DNA of 64,000 nucleotides from Chryseobacterium sp. Bi04. GTDB lineage: Bacteria; Bacteroidota; Bacteroidia; Flavobacteriales; Weeksellaceae. The stretch covers positions 310,001 through 374,000 of the forward strand of contig NZ_CAKKLP010000002.1 in assembly GCF_918698085.1 (NCBI RefSeq), given 5' to 3'. Positions 1 to 9,605 of this stretch are shown one piece after another. The notes under the pieces were generated by a model. That model searched no databases, had not been told where the DNA came from, and saw only the letters and a list, made by a program, of their open reading frames with translations. How positions within the stretch are numbered: the stretch's first letter is position 1; each line of letters begins with the position of its first letter. Made by a program: the position numbers and the translations under genes.

Positions 1-266
1 GTTTAACGCCTGAGGCTAAAAACGTCATTTGTATTATTTCAAATCCTTTTCACCTGGATTAAAAAGTATTGTATCAATAACGATGAATATTTTATGATTT
101 TAATACTTCTTGTTTATCAACCTCAGTTCTATACAATTCAGTGTTGGAAGCAGGAGGCAGAAAATGTTTATATTTGTAATGAGATATGGATGAAATTTAT
201 GAGATACTTATTAAAATGAGTGTTTCAGTTTTTTATTGCTTTCTTAATTACCAAATTATAACATAG
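1..266. other. window edge, no gene supported
   Basis: A short open stretch in frame 3 runs from the window edge to a TAA at 60-62 (19 codons). It could be the tail of a gene outside the window, but it is too short to separate from chance. The rest is AT-rich sequence upstream of the BrkB-type gene; I see no clear TAnnTTTG promoter. Confidence 0.3.
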
Positions 267-1280
267 ATGAGTATAAAGGTTCCCAAATTTATCCTGAAAG
301 TTCAAGAGTTTTTTGATGACATTCATATTCCTGTTTTGGGAATATCGCTGTGGCAGATGTTTCAGATCTATATCTCAGGAATTTTTAAAGGTAAAATAGG
401 AAGAAAAGCAGCTGCTATTTCCTGGAGCTTTACCATCAGTTTATTTCCATTCCTTCTGTTTTTGCTTTCGGTTTTACCTTATATGCCACATTATGATAAG
501 CTTCAGTTTTATATTTTTGAAGTATTGATGCATAATGTTTTTCCTTCCAATATGGAAGGGGATGTCAGGGGATATATAGAAACCAACATTATTCCCAATA
601 TGAAGGGGATCAGTAATCTTACCATTGTACTGGCGTTGGTTTTTGCTACCAACGGTACATTTTCCCTTATCAATGGATTTAATGAAAATACGGATGAAAA
701 GCTCAGTGATGTTAAAGAATTTATTCTTTCATTTTTTATCACCATTGGCTTTATTACCATCGTATTTCTGGCTCTGTTTGGAGTTTATTATGTGGAAGTG
801 GTGATGAAGCTTTTTACACCTGCCTATGATGTTACGTGGCTGGTGGATAACCTTTCCAGTATTATTGGATTTGTGTCCTTTCCTCTGTTTTATTTTATTC
901 TACTGACCTTATTTTACTGGCTGGGAACAGTGAAAATTACCCGTTTCAGACAGGCGGTTCCCGGAGCGGTTCTTACAACGATATTATTTGTCCTTACGAC
1001 TTATATTTTCGCTATTTATGTCAAAGATATAGCCCGTTACAATGTGCTTTACGGCTCGATTGGAAGTATGATCCTGCTGATGGTTTGGGTGAATGTGAAT
1101 GTCTATCTTCTCCTGTTCGGAAACGAACTCAATATGGCTATCAGAAAGCTTAGAATAGAGAAGCTGTTGTCTGATGAAATTCAAAAAGAGACCACTCATT
1201 ATCACAGCCAGATTACAGAACCTGATTTTGAGAATAATAAGGAACACCAATGGAAAATGGAAAACCGGAAGAAAGATTAA
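267..1280 (+). CDS. YihY/BrkB-family inner membrane protein
   Basis: A 337-residue multi-pass membrane protein of the YihY/BrkB (UPF0761) family. About six hydrophobic segments are visible between residues 45 and 290. The family signature region near the end of the membrane part (ARYNVLYGSIGSMILLMVW, followed by NELN) is intact, then a charged cytoplasmic tail of about 40 residues. Members were once called ribonuclease BN by mistake; the true role is unclear (a transport or membrane-integrity role has been suggested). The ATG at 267 gives the usual family length. The gene ends tail-to-tail with nhaA, the two stop codons overlapping by 4 bases. Family assignment is firm, function is not. Confidence 0.9.
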   Translation: MSIKVPKFILKVQEFFDDIHIPVLGISLWQMFQIYISGIFKGKIGRKAAAISWSFTISLFPFLLFLLSVLPYMPHYDKLQFYIFEVLMHNVFPSNMEGDVRGYIETNIIPNMKGISNLTIVLALVFATNGTFSLINGFNENTDEKLSDVKEFILSFFITIGFITIVFLALFGVYYVEVVMKLFTPAYDVTWLVDNLSSIIGFVSFPLFYFILLTLFYWLGTVKITRFRQAVPGAVLTTILFVLTTYIFAIYVKDIARYNVLYGSIGSMILLMVWVNVNVYLLLFGNELNMAIRKLRIEKLLSDEIQKETTHYHSQITEPDFENNKEHQWKMENRKKD

Positions 1281-2455
1281 TTTTCTTCCAGTTCCGGATG
1301 TTCTTTAGAGCTCATGCTTAATATGGTATATCCTAACACTGCAGCTAAGAATGAAGCGATCAGAATAGCAAATTTAGCTTCATCCTGGATCGGAATTTCG
1401 TTTTTAAAGGACAGCAATGCTATAAAAATAGACATGGTAAATCCGATTCCGGCCAGTAAACCTACACCAATCATTTGAGTCCAGTTGCTGTTCTGAGGTA
1501 AGGAACTCAATTTCATTTTGATCGCAATGAAGGAAAATAAGTTTATTCCAATCAGCTTTCCTAAGATCAGCCCGCAGATAATTCCCAATCCCAACGTACT
1601 TGTAATGCCGGCAACCATTTCGCTGGAGAAAGTAATATTGGTATTGGTTAATGCAAAAATAGGCATGATCAGAAAACTTACAGGGACATGGAGCTGGTGC
1701 TCAAGCTTTTCCAGAGGTGAAATATCTACATTGGAAGCATTCGTAGGAATTGAAAATGCGAGTAAAACTCCCGCTATCGTTGCATGGATACCCGAATGAT
1801 GGAGGAAATACCATAAAAATAATCCCGGAATAATGTAAAATATAATGCGGGTAACTTTTAAAAAGTTTAGCAGGAAAAGGAGAGCCGTTACTCCCAGTGA
1901 TAATAGAAGATAGCTCCAATGGATTTGCTCTGTATAAAAGATGGCGATGACAAGGATGGCTCCAAGATCATCTACAATAGCTAATGCCGCAAGAAATATC
2001 TTAATTGAATTGGGAATTCTCTTTCCCAACATTGAAATAATAGCCAGTGAGAACGCAATGTCTGTAGCCATAGGAATACCCCAGCCGCTGCCATATTCCG
2101 TTCCGGAATTGAATAGACTGTAAATAGCTGCGGGAACCAGCATTCCGCCTACCGCAGCAAAAATAGGCAGTGAAGCATTCTTAAAAGAGGATAGCTCGCC
2201 TTCTACAAGCTCTCTTTTTATTTCAAGACCTACCAAAAGAAAAAATACAGCCATCAGACCATCATTGATCCAGATGCTGACAGGATATTCCAGTCCAAAT
2301 AGGTGAGTTCCCACTTCCTTGTCTAAAAAGTGCTGAAAAGCTTCTGCAGTTGATGAGTTAGCAATTAATAGTGAAATAAGCACACAGAAAATAAGAATAA
2401 TTCCTGAAGCTTGGCTGTTGTTGAAAAATTTTTTAAAATAAAGAGATAAATTCAT
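1277..2455 (-). CDS. nhaA: Na+/H+ antiporter NhaA
   Basis: A 392-residue electrogenic sodium/proton antiporter of the inner membrane, used for pH and sodium homeostasis. The transport residues are present: Asp132 in the TDIAFSL motif and the Asp162-Asp163 pair in AIVDDLGA, equivalent to Asp133 and Asp163-164 of the E. coli protein. Length and the 11-12 hydrophobic helices fit the family. The start codon lies 2 bases downstream of the rel stop codon, so the two are almost certainly cotranscribed, with nhaA second. That links a salt/pH transporter to the stringent-response enzyme, at least at the mRNA level; whether the link is functional is inference. Confidence 0.95.
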   Translation of the reverse strand: MNLSLYFKKFFNNSQASGIILIFCVLISLLIANSSTAEAFQHFLDKEVGTHLFGLEYPVSIWINDGLMAVFFLLVGLEIKRELVEGELSSFKNASLPIFAAVGGMLVPAAIYSLFNSGTEYGSGWGIPMATDIAFSLAIISMLGKRIPNSIKIFLAALAIVDDLGAILVIAIFYTEQIHWSYLLLSLGVTALLFLLNFLKVTRIIFYIIPGLFLWYFLHHSGIHATIAGVLLAFSIPTNASNVDISPLEKLEHQLHVPVSFLIMPIFALTNTNITFSSEMVAGITSTLGLGIICGLILGKLIGINLFSFIAIKMKLSSLPQNSNWTQMIGVGLLAGIGFTMSIFIALLSFKNEIPIQDEAKFAILIASFLAAVLGYTILSMSSKEHPELEEN

Positions 2456-2457
2456 AT

Positions 2458-4668
2458 TTATGATTGAAGGCGTCTTACAATGGAAACGCCGTTAATACTT
2501 TTAAGTTTTTTGAAAGTTTCTTCCAGCTGACCCTTGTTTTTTACTTCAAGGTTTATATTTCCTGTAAAAACTCCGTTGTTCGATTCAATAGACATGCTTT
2601 TCATATCCATTCCCATACTTCCACTGATGACCGCAGTAATATCATTAATCATTCCCATCCTGTCTAGCCCTTCAATTTCGATCTTTACTCTGTCTTTGAA
2701 GCTTTCTGCATTCACCCATTTGGCAGGGATCACACGGTAGTCGTATTGGGCTCTGAGGTTGATGGCATTTGGACAGTTGTCACTGTGCACTTTGATTCCG
2801 TCAGAAATGGTAATAAATCCGAAAATTTTGTCACCGGGAATTACCGTACAGCATTTTGCGTAGCTGTAGTTCAGTTTTTCTTCATCCTTACCAAAAACAA
2901 TCATATCCAGGTTTTGCTCTTTCGGCTCTTCGAAATGTAGATTTTTTGTCGGAGATTTTCTGAATCTTGAAAGTAAATTATTGAATACATTTTTACTTTC
3001 AATATATTTTCTTAAGCTGCTTACATCCAGTTCATTACTTTGGAATTTAAGGAAAAGCTCCTGTGATGATTTTAAATTAAAGAACTTTTGAAGTTTATTG
3101 ATTTCTTCATCATTAAAGTTGATCTTCGCATGACGCAGTTTTCTTTGTAAAATTTCTTTTCCGTCTTCTACCAGCTGATTCTTCTGGGAATTCAGGTAAC
3201 TTTTAATCTTGGATTTGGCCTTGGAAGTCACTACAAATTCCAGCCAGTCAGATTTTGGTTTCTGATTTTGTGAAGAAAGGATATCTACCTGATCACCGTT
3301 TTGAAGAGTGTAAGAAATCGGAACCAGTTTCCCATTAATCTTAGCTCCCAGACATTTCATCCCTAAATCCGAGTGAACGGAAAAAGCAAAATCCAAAGCG
3401 GTCGCATTAGTCGGAAGAATCTTGATTTCTCCTTTCGGTGTAAATACAAATACTTCTTTAGAATATAAATTTAGCTTAATATTATCCAAAAGTTCAGAAG
3501 TAGAAAGGTTCTGCTGCTGTTCCAGCACATCGCGGATCTCCGTTACCCATTTTTCAAAATTCCTGTCATCGGAGCTTTGTTTATAGCCCTCTTTGTATTT
3601 GTAGTGGGCAGCAACTCCTTTTTCAGCAATTTCATCCATCCTTTCTGAACGGATCTGCACTTCGATCCATTTTTTATCAGGCCCCAGAACAGTCAAATGT
3701 AAACTTTCATAGCCTGTGGAACGCGGTTGTGTAATCCAGTCCCGCATTCTTGACGGATTACTGTGGTATACATCGGTAACGATAGAATAAATCTTCCAGG
3801 CCAGGAATTTTTCGTTTTTGGCATCAGATTTATAAATAATTCTGATCGCATAGTTATCAAAAACCTCTTCAAAAGAAACCCCCTGCTTCAGCATTTTCCT
3901 GTAAATAGAGGAGATTGCTTTCGCACGGCCTTTGATAGTGAAATTTAGACCTTCTTCCTTGAGTCTTTCTGAAACCTCGGTCTTGAATTCTTCAATATAT
4001 CTTTCACGGTTTTCCTTAGCCAGTTCCAGCTTTTCTGTAATTTCGTTATATACCTCCGGATTGTTGTACTTTAATGAAAGATCTTCCAGCTCAGATTTAA
4101 TGTTATATAAACCTAAACGGTGGGCCATTGGAGCATAAATATAAACTGTTTCTGAAGCTATTTTTTTCTGCTTATCCGGAGCCATGCTTTCCAGGGTCCG
4201 CATATTGTGAAGGCGGTCCGCAATTTTAATCAGAATTACCCTGAAATCTTCAGACAGTGTCAGTAAAAGTTTTCTGTAATTTTCAGACTGTACAGAGATG
4301 TTCTGATGGTTCATGATGGATATTTTGGTCAATCCATTCACGATACCTGCGATTTTTTCTCCAAAGATTTTCTTCAGATCTTCATAGGTATAATCGGAAT
4401 CTTCAATAACGTCATGAAGAAGAGCACAGGCAATGGAGGTAGCTCCCAGGCCTATTTCAGTCGCTACAATTTTAGCAACGGCAATAGGGTGGTAGATATA
4501 AGGTTCTCCGGATTTTCTCCTTTGATCTTTATGGGCATCCAATGCAATGTCGAAGGCTTTTCGAATGAGTTTGTTGTTTTCCTCATCCAAAGTCCTGTAG
4601 GTGTTAGAAATCAGATCTTTATATCTCGCAAGGATTTCTTTATTCTCTTGTTCTAAGTCGTAACTCAT
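2458..4668 (-). CDS. rel: RelA/SpoT-family (p)ppGpp synthetase/hydrolase
   Basis: A 736-residue long-form alarmone enzyme that makes and degrades (p)ppGpp in the stringent response. Domains in order: an HD hydrolase domain with His60, the His85-Asp86 pair (LLHDVIED) and the later DRLHNMRTL motif, so hydrolysis looks active; a synthetase domain (about 250-370) with RDWITQPRSTGYESLH and EVQIRSERM; a TGS domain (about 410-470); a C-terminal ACT domain (about 660-736). Both catalytic halves look intact, so it is probably the single bifunctional Rel typical of the phylum. Reading on the minus strand, a TTG-N19-TATTTTCG sequence sits just upstream of the ATG and is a plausible promoter. nhaA follows 2 bases later. 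Confidence 0.96.
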   Translation of the reverse strand: MSYDLEQENKEILARYKDLISNTYRTLDEENNKLIRKAFDIALDAHKDQRRKSGEPYIYHPIAVAKIVATEIGLGATSIACALLHDVIEDSDYTYEDLKKIFGEKIAGIVNGLTKISIMNHQNISVQSENYRKLLLTLSEDFRVILIKIADRLHNMRTLESMAPDKQKKIASETVYIYAPMAHRLGLYNIKSELEDLSLKYNNPEVYNEITEKLELAKENRERYIEEFKTEVSERLKEEGLNFTIKGRAKAISSIYRKMLKQGVSFEEVFDNYAIRIIYKSDAKNEKFLAWKIYSIVTDVYHSNPSRMRDWITQPRSTGYESLHLTVLGPDKKWIEVQIRSERMDEIAEKGVAAHYKYKEGYKQSSDDRNFEKWVTEIRDVLEQQQNLSTSELLDNIKLNLYSKEVFVFTPKGEIKILPTNATALDFAFSVHSDLGMKCLGAKINGKLVPISYTLQNGDQVDILSSQNQKPKSDWLEFVVTSKAKSKIKSYLNSQKNQLVEDGKEILQRKLRHAKINFNDEEINKLQKFFNLKSSQELFLKFQSNELDVSSLRKYIESKNVFNNLLSRFRKSPTKNLHFEEPKEQNLDMIVFGKDEEKLNYSYAKCCTVIPGDKIFGFITISDGIKVHSDNCPNAINLRAQYDYRVIPAKWVNAESFKDRVKIEIEGLDRMGMINDITAVISGSMGMDMKSMSIESNNGVFTGNINLEVKNKGQLEETFKKLKSINGVSIVRRLQS

Positions 4669-4723
4669 TTGTGTAAATACCTATATTTAGACGAAAATAC
4701 GAAAAATTTTACGTTTTTCAAGC

Positions 4724-4754
4724 ATAAAAAATCCGTAGAATATTTCTACGGATT
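4724..4754 (-). terminator. intrinsic terminator of the small minus-strand gene
   Basis: A perfect 10-bp stem (4730-4739 with 4745-4754, loop 5) is followed, in the minus-strand direction, by a run of six T. It sits 25 bases past the stop of the 121-residue gene and ahead of rel, separating the two transcription units. Confidence 0.85.
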
Positions 4755-4778
4755 CCCGGTTACTAGGTTTTATGTTGA

Positions 4779-5144
4779 TTAGAACTTCACTTCAGAATTC
4801 ATACCGTCACTTGACATTTTGAACTTAATGTCAGGACTGTTATGAATTTCAGCCCTGTTTCTTGCATCTATATATTTTTTTATAGTATCGTAATGGGCCT
4901 GATCGATGCTCATATTTTCAAACAAATACGTCTTTAAGACAATGTGCTGGTCGAAAATATTCCGGGCACTGTCTGTCTGGCTGCTATCTTTCACCGCCAC
5001 ACTTGCCAGATATTGTGCGTGATTATTTTCATTGTTAAGGTATATGATATAATCCGAATTTTCGAATCCTGAGTTTTCCAGATCATTTTCCAGTTTTTTG
5101 TAATCGCTGTTGTGCTCAAATAGCCCAGCTAATATATTTGACAT
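4779..5144 (-). CDS. small uncharacterised protein (121 aa)
   Basis: An acidic, soluble 121-residue protein with no signal peptide or membrane segment. The N-terminus (I-A-G-L-F ... L-E-N-S-G-F-E-N-S-D) faintly resembles the start of the small domain found in heat/general-stress proteins (YflT/GsiB-neighbour type), but I do not recognise it with confidence. It is a separate unit with its own terminator. The ATG at 5144 is the only sensible start. Treated as a real gene because codon use and the downstream terminator agree. Confidence 0.7.
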   Translation of the reverse strand: MSNILAGLFEHNSDYKKLENDLENSGFENSDYIIYLNNENNHAQYLASVAVKDSSQTDSARNIFDQHIVLKTYLFENMSIDQAHYDTIKKYIDARNRAEIHNSPDIKFKMSSDGMNSEVKF

Positions 5145-5332
5145 AATTAATGGGTTTTAAAGTTGTTATTAAAGTTAGTAATAATTTTCCGATTTATTTG
5201 AATAAAAATCAATAAAATTTATCTATTATTATTTTATCTATAAAACATTGTTAAAATATTTGAGGATATCTATTGAACGCGTGTTTAATATTGTGATTGA
5301 AATAATGAAATAGCTCAGGGTAATTAAAAAAA

Positions 5333-5487
5333 ACGCAAGGCTCGCCAAGTTCACCCCTTGGTATGTTTTTTATTTTCGATCGCAAAGGCTTCGTTCAGCA
5401 ATGTGATGCATTCTTAGCTAAATGTCATGGCTCTGCGATCTTTTTTACAGTAATTTTTTTGTAAAACTCTTAGCGTTTCTCTGCGTG
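5333..5487. repeat. degenerate copy of ACGCAAAG-ended small element
   Basis: Begins with AACGCAAGG and ends with CTCTGCGTG, near-complementary ends 155 bases apart, with an internal CGCAAAGGCTTCGT block. It resembles the two better-preserved 165-base elements at 41802 and 55602 in its ends and size. It is the weakest member of the family. Confidence 0.4.
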
Positions 5488-5532
5488 TAGAAATAAAATA
5501 CAAATAACCTGAAAAGTTTAAGGTAAGCAATA

Positions 5533-5577
5533 TAAATAGAGAGACCGTTTCAGCCATTGAAACGGTCTCTCTATTTA
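5533..5577 (-). terminator. long perfect hairpin after acs
   Basis: A 19-bp perfect stem (5533-5551 with 5559-5577) around a 7-base loop lies 15 bases past the stop codon of acs. There is no strong T run on either strand, so it may act as a terminator or as an mRNA 3'-end stabiliser. Confidence 0.65.
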
Positions 5578-5591
5578 TGTTCTGAAAGTAA

Positions 5592-7499
5592 TTAAATTCT
5601 TTCATTCTTAATTTCCTCTACAATCTCCGGGTTCAGTAAAGTACTGATGTCTCCGAAATTGCTGAAGTCACCTTCTGCAATTTTTCTCAGTATTCTACGC
5701 ATAATTTTTCCGGAACGGGTTTTAGGAAGTCCTGAAACGAATTGTATCTTATCGAGCTTGGCAATAGGCCCGATCTGATCTGAAATCAATTGGTTGATTT
5801 CTTTCTTAAGGTTTTCCTTATCACGGCCTTCTCCTGTTTCTTTAAGGGTTACATACCCATAAAGTGCATTTCCTTTGATATCATGCGGATACCCTACTAT
5901 TGCTGATTCTGCAACGGCAGGATGCTGGTTGATACTGTCTTCAATCGGTGCTGTTCCCAAATTATGGCCGGAAACAATGATGACATCATCCACACGGCCT
6001 GTAATTCTGTAATATCCCACCTCATCTCTCAAAGCGCCGTCTCCGGTAAAATATTTTCCGGGGAAAGCTGTAAAATAAGTTTCTTTATACCTTTGGTGGT
6101 CTCCCCAGATCGTTCTTGCGATTCCCGGCCATGGAAAGCGGATGCAGAGGTTTCCTGTCACCTGATTTCCTGTAATTTCGTTGCGTTTGTCGTCCATTAA
6201 AACCGGCTGTATTCCAGGTAAAGGAAGAGTAGCATACGTAGGTTTTGTAGGAGTTACAAATGGAAGAGGCGAAATCATAATTCCTCCTGTTTCAGTTTGC
6301 CACCAGGTATCCACAATCGGACATTTTTTCTTTCCAACATGATCATTGAACCAGTGCCATGCTTCATCATTAATAGGTTCACCTACAGAGCCTATTACTT
6401 TTAAAGAGCTTAAATCATGCTTGTCTACCCATTCTGCACTTTCTTTGGCTAAAGAACGGATAGCTGTAGGGGCGGTATAGAACTGGGTGATCTTATGTTT
6501 TTCAATCACCTCCCAGAAACGGTCCGGTTCAGGGTAGGTGGGAACTCCTTCAAAGATAACGGTAGTGGCTCCGTTTAATAACGGTCCGTAAAGAATATAA
6601 GAATGTCCCGTGATCCATCCGATATCTGCTGTACACCAGTAAATATCATTTTCTTTATAGTTGAATACATTTTTAAAAGTATAGGCGGTGTATACCATAT
6701 AACCGGCGCAGGTATGAAGCATTCCTTTTGGCTTTCCTGTAGACCCGGAAGTATAAAGAATGAAAAGAGGATCTTCGGAATCCATAATGACAGTCACAAA
6801 ATCAGGAGATGCTTTTTCGTACAGGTCGGCCAGCCAATGATCTCTGCCGTCCTTCATTTTAATCTCGTTATGGGTTCTCTTTACTACCAGTACATTCTCT
6901 ACAGTCGGAGTTTTTTCCAATGCTTCATCTACAATGCTTTTTAAATCCAAAACTTTATTCCCCCTGTAGCTTCCATCCGAAGTAATAACCATTTTAGCGC
7001 CACAGTCATTCACCCTTGAGGCCACAGCAGAAGCAGAGAATCCAGCGAAAATAACAGAATGAACAGCTCCTAATTTGGCGCAGGCCAGCATGGTAACCGC
7101 TAATTCAGGAATCATAGGAAGGTAAATACAGACTCTGTCTCCTTTTTCAATTCCCATATCTCGTAAAACATTGGCTGTTCTATTGACTTTGGTGTAGAGT
7201 TCATTATAAGATATATGTTGTGCTTCTTCTTTAGGATCATTAGGTTCCCAGATTATAGCTGTTTTGTCTCCTCTTACGGCAAGATGTCTGTCTATGCAGT
7301 TTTTAGTGATATTGAGTTTGGCATTTTTGAACCATGTGATCTTAGCTTCATTCATATCGTACTTAACAACCTTGCTCCATCGCTGATACCACACGAAGTT
7401 TTGATCAGCTACCTTGTCCCAGAATTTTTTAGGATTTTTGATAGACTTTTTATAATCTTCAAAATATTGTGGTAAATCTTCTATTAAGTAATTTCTCAT
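5592..7499 (-). CDS. acs: acetyl-CoA synthetase
   Basis: A 635-residue AMP-forming acetate-CoA ligase: acetate + ATP + CoA gives acetyl-CoA via acetyl-AMP, in the cytoplasm. Visible motifs: the P-loop YTSGSTGKPKGM, the adenylate motif DTWWQTETGG, the hinge region TGDGALRDEVGYYRITGR, and the catalytic lysine Lys598 in PKTRSGKIMRR, the residue acetylated to switch off enzymes of this family. Length matches the family (about 650). It is the promoter-distal member of a minus-strand block containing a second acyl-CoA synthetase and a symporter-kinase of the kind that controls acs in other bacteria, which supports an acetate-uptake role. Confidence 0.95.
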   Translation of the reverse strand: MRNYLIEDLPQYFEDYKKSIKNPKKFWDKVADQNFVWYQRWSKVVKYDMNEAKITWFKNAKLNITKNCIDRHLAVRGDKTAIIWEPNDPKEEAQHISYNELYTKVNRTANVLRDMGIEKGDRVCIYLPMIPELAVTMLACAKLGAVHSVIFAGFSASAVASRVNDCGAKMVITSDGSYRGNKVLDLKSIVDEALEKTPTVENVLVVKRTHNEIKMKDGRDHWLADLYEKASPDFVTVIMDSEDPLFILYTSGSTGKPKGMLHTCAGYMVYTAYTFKNVFNYKENDIYWCTADIGWITGHSYILYGPLLNGATTVIFEGVPTYPEPDRFWEVIEKHKITQFYTAPTAIRSLAKESAEWVDKHDLSSLKVIGSVGEPINDEAWHWFNDHVGKKKCPIVDTWWQTETGGIMISPLPFVTPTKPTYATLPLPGIQPVLMDDKRNEITGNQVTGNLCIRFPWPGIARTIWGDHQRYKETYFTAFPGKYFTGDGALRDEVGYYRITGRVDDVIIVSGHNLGTAPIEDSINQHPAVAESAIVGYPHDIKGNALYGYVTLKETGEGRDKENLKKEINQLISDQIGPIAKLDKIQFVSGLPKTRSGKIMRRILRKIAEGDFSNFGDISTLLNPEIVEEIKNERI

Positions 7500-7556
7500 A
7501 TCCCTTTCGTTTTTTTGAAATTTTATTATACTTTAAATTTATGTTTAAATTATCGT

Positions 7557-9440
7557 TTAAGCTTTATAAGCCTCGATTTTTTCCTGAATTTCTTCAATAG
7601 TTTTCTCATCGTCAATGGTAGATGGAATCTGAAAATCTTTCCCGTCAAGTAATGTTCTGATAAGCTTTCTTAAAATCTTTCCGGATCGTGTTTTGGGTAA
7701 GCGATTGACCACCATGGCGTTCTTTAAAAAGGCAACCGCACCAATCTTTTCACGAACCATTCGGATGATCTCTTTTTCTATTTCTTCTTCTGATACCGCT
7801 GTTCCGTTTTTTAAAACCACTGTTGCAAAAGGAATCTGTCCCTTTAAATCATCGTCAATGCCCACGACGGCACATTCTGCTACATCGGGATGGGAGGAAA
7901 CAATTTCTTCCATTTCCGAAGTGGAAAGCCTGTGTCCGGCAACATTGATTACATCATCCACTCTTCCGGTAATAAAAATGTAACCGTCTTCATCCTGGAT
8001 AGCGCCGTCTCCCGAAAAATAATAACCGTTGTATTGGGATAAATAACTGTCCTCAAAGCGTTCATGATCTTTCCATATTCCGAGTAAAGCACCCGGAGGA
8101 AGGGGAAGCTTGATTACAAGGTAGCCTTCATGATGTGGGCCAAGTTCCAATCCGTTTTCATCAAAAATTTTAATATCATATCCCGGAATAGGTTTTCCTG
8201 CAGAAGCTCTTTTGATGGTGTACTGATCTGAGGTCAGTAATCCCAGCATGGGCCATCCTGATTCTGTTTGCCACCAATGATCAATGGCCGGAACTCCTAT
8301 ATGCTCTGCAAACCAGTCCAGTGTTGCTACATCACAGCGCTCACCTGCTAAAAACTGTTTTTTAAAATGGAAAAGATCATATTTTTTGACTAATTCCCCA
8401 TTGGGGTCTTCTTTCTTGATAGCTCTGATAGCGGTAGGAGCCGTAAACATAGCGGAAACCTTATATTCTGAAATAATCCTCCAGAAAGTTCCTGCATCAG
8501 GCGTCATGATGGGTTTTCCTTCAAAAATAATAGTCGTATTTCTATTGATTAGCGGCCCATACACAGAGAAACTATGCCCAACGGCCCATCCGAAATCCGA
8601 GGCTGCCCAGTAGGTTTCTCCCGGTTCAACTCCATACACATATTTCATAGAGAATTGTAGGGCTGTAGCATAGCCCCCGGTATCACGAACGATCCCTTTA
8701 GGTTTTCCTGTGGTTCCAGAGGTATAAAGAAGGTAAAGAGGGTGGGTGGATTCCACTGAAATACAATCAGCCGGTGCTGACTTCTGTACAAGCTCTTCAT
8801 AATCAGTCAATCCGTCAAACATTTCATGCTGATTATCCACTAGTTTTCTATTGTAAACGATAATATGTTCCACTTTATCCTGTGCCAGTTCAATTGCTTT
8901 TTCTACCAGAGGAAGATAAGGGATTCTTTTAGCGATTTCTATGCCTGCTGTTGCGGTGATTAGCACTTTAGGTTTGCAGTCGTCAATTCTTACCACCAAT
9001 TCATGAGGGGCAAAACCCCCGAAAACCACATTATGAATGACCCCAATTCTTGCACAAGCCAGCATGGCAAAAAGAGTTTGTGGAATCATGGGCATGTAGA
9101 TTACTGCAGTGTCTCTTTTTTTTAATCCTAAAGAAGATAATCCTCCTGCAAGCTTTGAAATTTCTTCCTTGGCCTGGTTGAAAGTATAGGTTTTCTTTAC
9201 ACCTGTTACGGGTGAATCATAAACAATGGCATCCTGATCCCCAAAACCATCTTCAATATGCCTGTCAATGCATAAATAACACATATTGAGTTTTCCGTCA
9301 GAAAACCATTGAGGATAGCCGTTACTATCTTTTGAAAGGATCTTTTGCGGGAACTCAAACCATTGTATTTCTGCGGCCTGGTCTTTCCAGAAGCTTTCTT
9401 TATCTTCTATGCTTTGTTTAAATAACGTATCTGTCTTCAT
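7557..9440 (-). CDS. prpE: acyl-CoA synthetase, probably propionyl-CoA synthetase
   Basis: A 627-residue AMP-forming short-chain acyl-CoA ligase. It has the same motifs as the neighbouring acs (YTSGTTGKPKGI, DHWWQTESGW, PKTRSGKILRK with Lys588), but the N-terminal part and the SDFGWAVGHSFSVYGPL block are of the PrpE/ACSS3 type rather than the Acs type. Propionate is therefore the more likely substrate, with acetate possible. It lies 57 bases upstream of acs on the same strand and is probably cotranscribed with it. The upstream spacer carries a 33-bp palindrome and a heptamer tract, so it may start its own transcript. Confidence 0.85.
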   Translation of the reverse strand: MKTDTLFKQSIEDKESFWKDQAAEIQWFEFPQKILSKDSNGYPQWFSDGKLNMCYLCIDRHIEDGFGDQDAIVYDSPVTGVKKTYTFNQAKEEISKLAGGLSSLGLKKRDTAVIYMPMIPQTLFAMLACARIGVIHNVVFGGFAPHELVVRIDDCKPKVLITATAGIEIAKRIPYLPLVEKAIELAQDKVEHIIVYNRKLVDNQHEMFDGLTDYEELVQKSAPADCISVESTHPLYLLYTSGTTGKPKGIVRDTGGYATALQFSMKYVYGVEPGETYWAASDFGWAVGHSFSVYGPLINRNTTIIFEGKPIMTPDAGTFWRIISEYKVSAMFTAPTAIRAIKKEDPNGELVKKYDLFHFKKQFLAGERCDVATLDWFAEHIGVPAIDHWWQTESGWPMLGLLTSDQYTIKRASAGKPIPGYDIKIFDENGLELGPHHEGYLVIKLPLPPGALLGIWKDHERFEDSYLSQYNGYYFSGDGAIQDEDGYIFITGRVDDVINVAGHRLSTSEMEEIVSSHPDVAECAVVGIDDDLKGQIPFATVVLKNGTAVSEEEIEKEIIRMVREKIGAVAFLKNAMVVNRLPKTRSGKILRKLIRTLLDGKDFQIPSTIDDEKTIEEIQEKIEAYKA

Positions 9441-9466
9441 AAGAATAGTCGTGTGTTTGGTTTAAT

Positions 9467-9499
9467 ACGCTTGTCAAGGTTTTAAACCTTGACAAGCGT
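9467..9499. repeat. 33-bp perfect palindrome, dispersed repeat
   Basis: A self-complementary sequence centred on TTTTAAA. Its 19-base core CAAGGTTTTAAACCTTGAC is repeated exactly at 22628-22646 between two arginine genes. It sits 26 bases upstream of the prpE start codon. Confidence 0.8.
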
Positions 9500-9547
9500 A
9501 AGTAGTCGTTTTAGTGTGATCTAAAGGTGAAACAGTCCCTTCTTTTC

Positions 9548-9603
9548 ATCTCATGTCTCAGATCTCATATCTCGTGTCTCTTATCTGAAATCCGGCATCT
9601 CAC
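9548..9603. repeat. heptamer repeat tract (RTCTCAT type)
   Basis: Eight consecutive 7-base units, consensus RTCTCAT, degenerate but in strict 7-base register. It fills the spacer between prpE and the response regulator and runs up to the regulator's stop codon. Confidence 0.75.
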
Positions 9604-9605
9604 CT

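Larger units (their letters stand above)
5145..5591. other. intergenic region of 447 bases
   Basis: No gene is supported. It holds the AT-rich upstream region of the 121-residue gene, a degenerate copy of the ACGCAAAG-ended repeat (5333-5487) and the long hairpin at 5533-5577. A 63-codon open frame here (5414-5605) crosses the hairpin and overlaps the end of acs; it is not considered coding. Confidence 0.6.

Noticed and set aside
1..62. C-terminal tail of an upstream gene
   Set aside because: Only 19 open codons to the window edge; cannot be separated from chance.
5414..5605. 63-codon minus-strand frame between the 121-residue gene and acs
   Set aside because: It crosses the 19-bp hairpin and repeat sequence, overlaps acs, and reads as low-complexity rather than protein-like.
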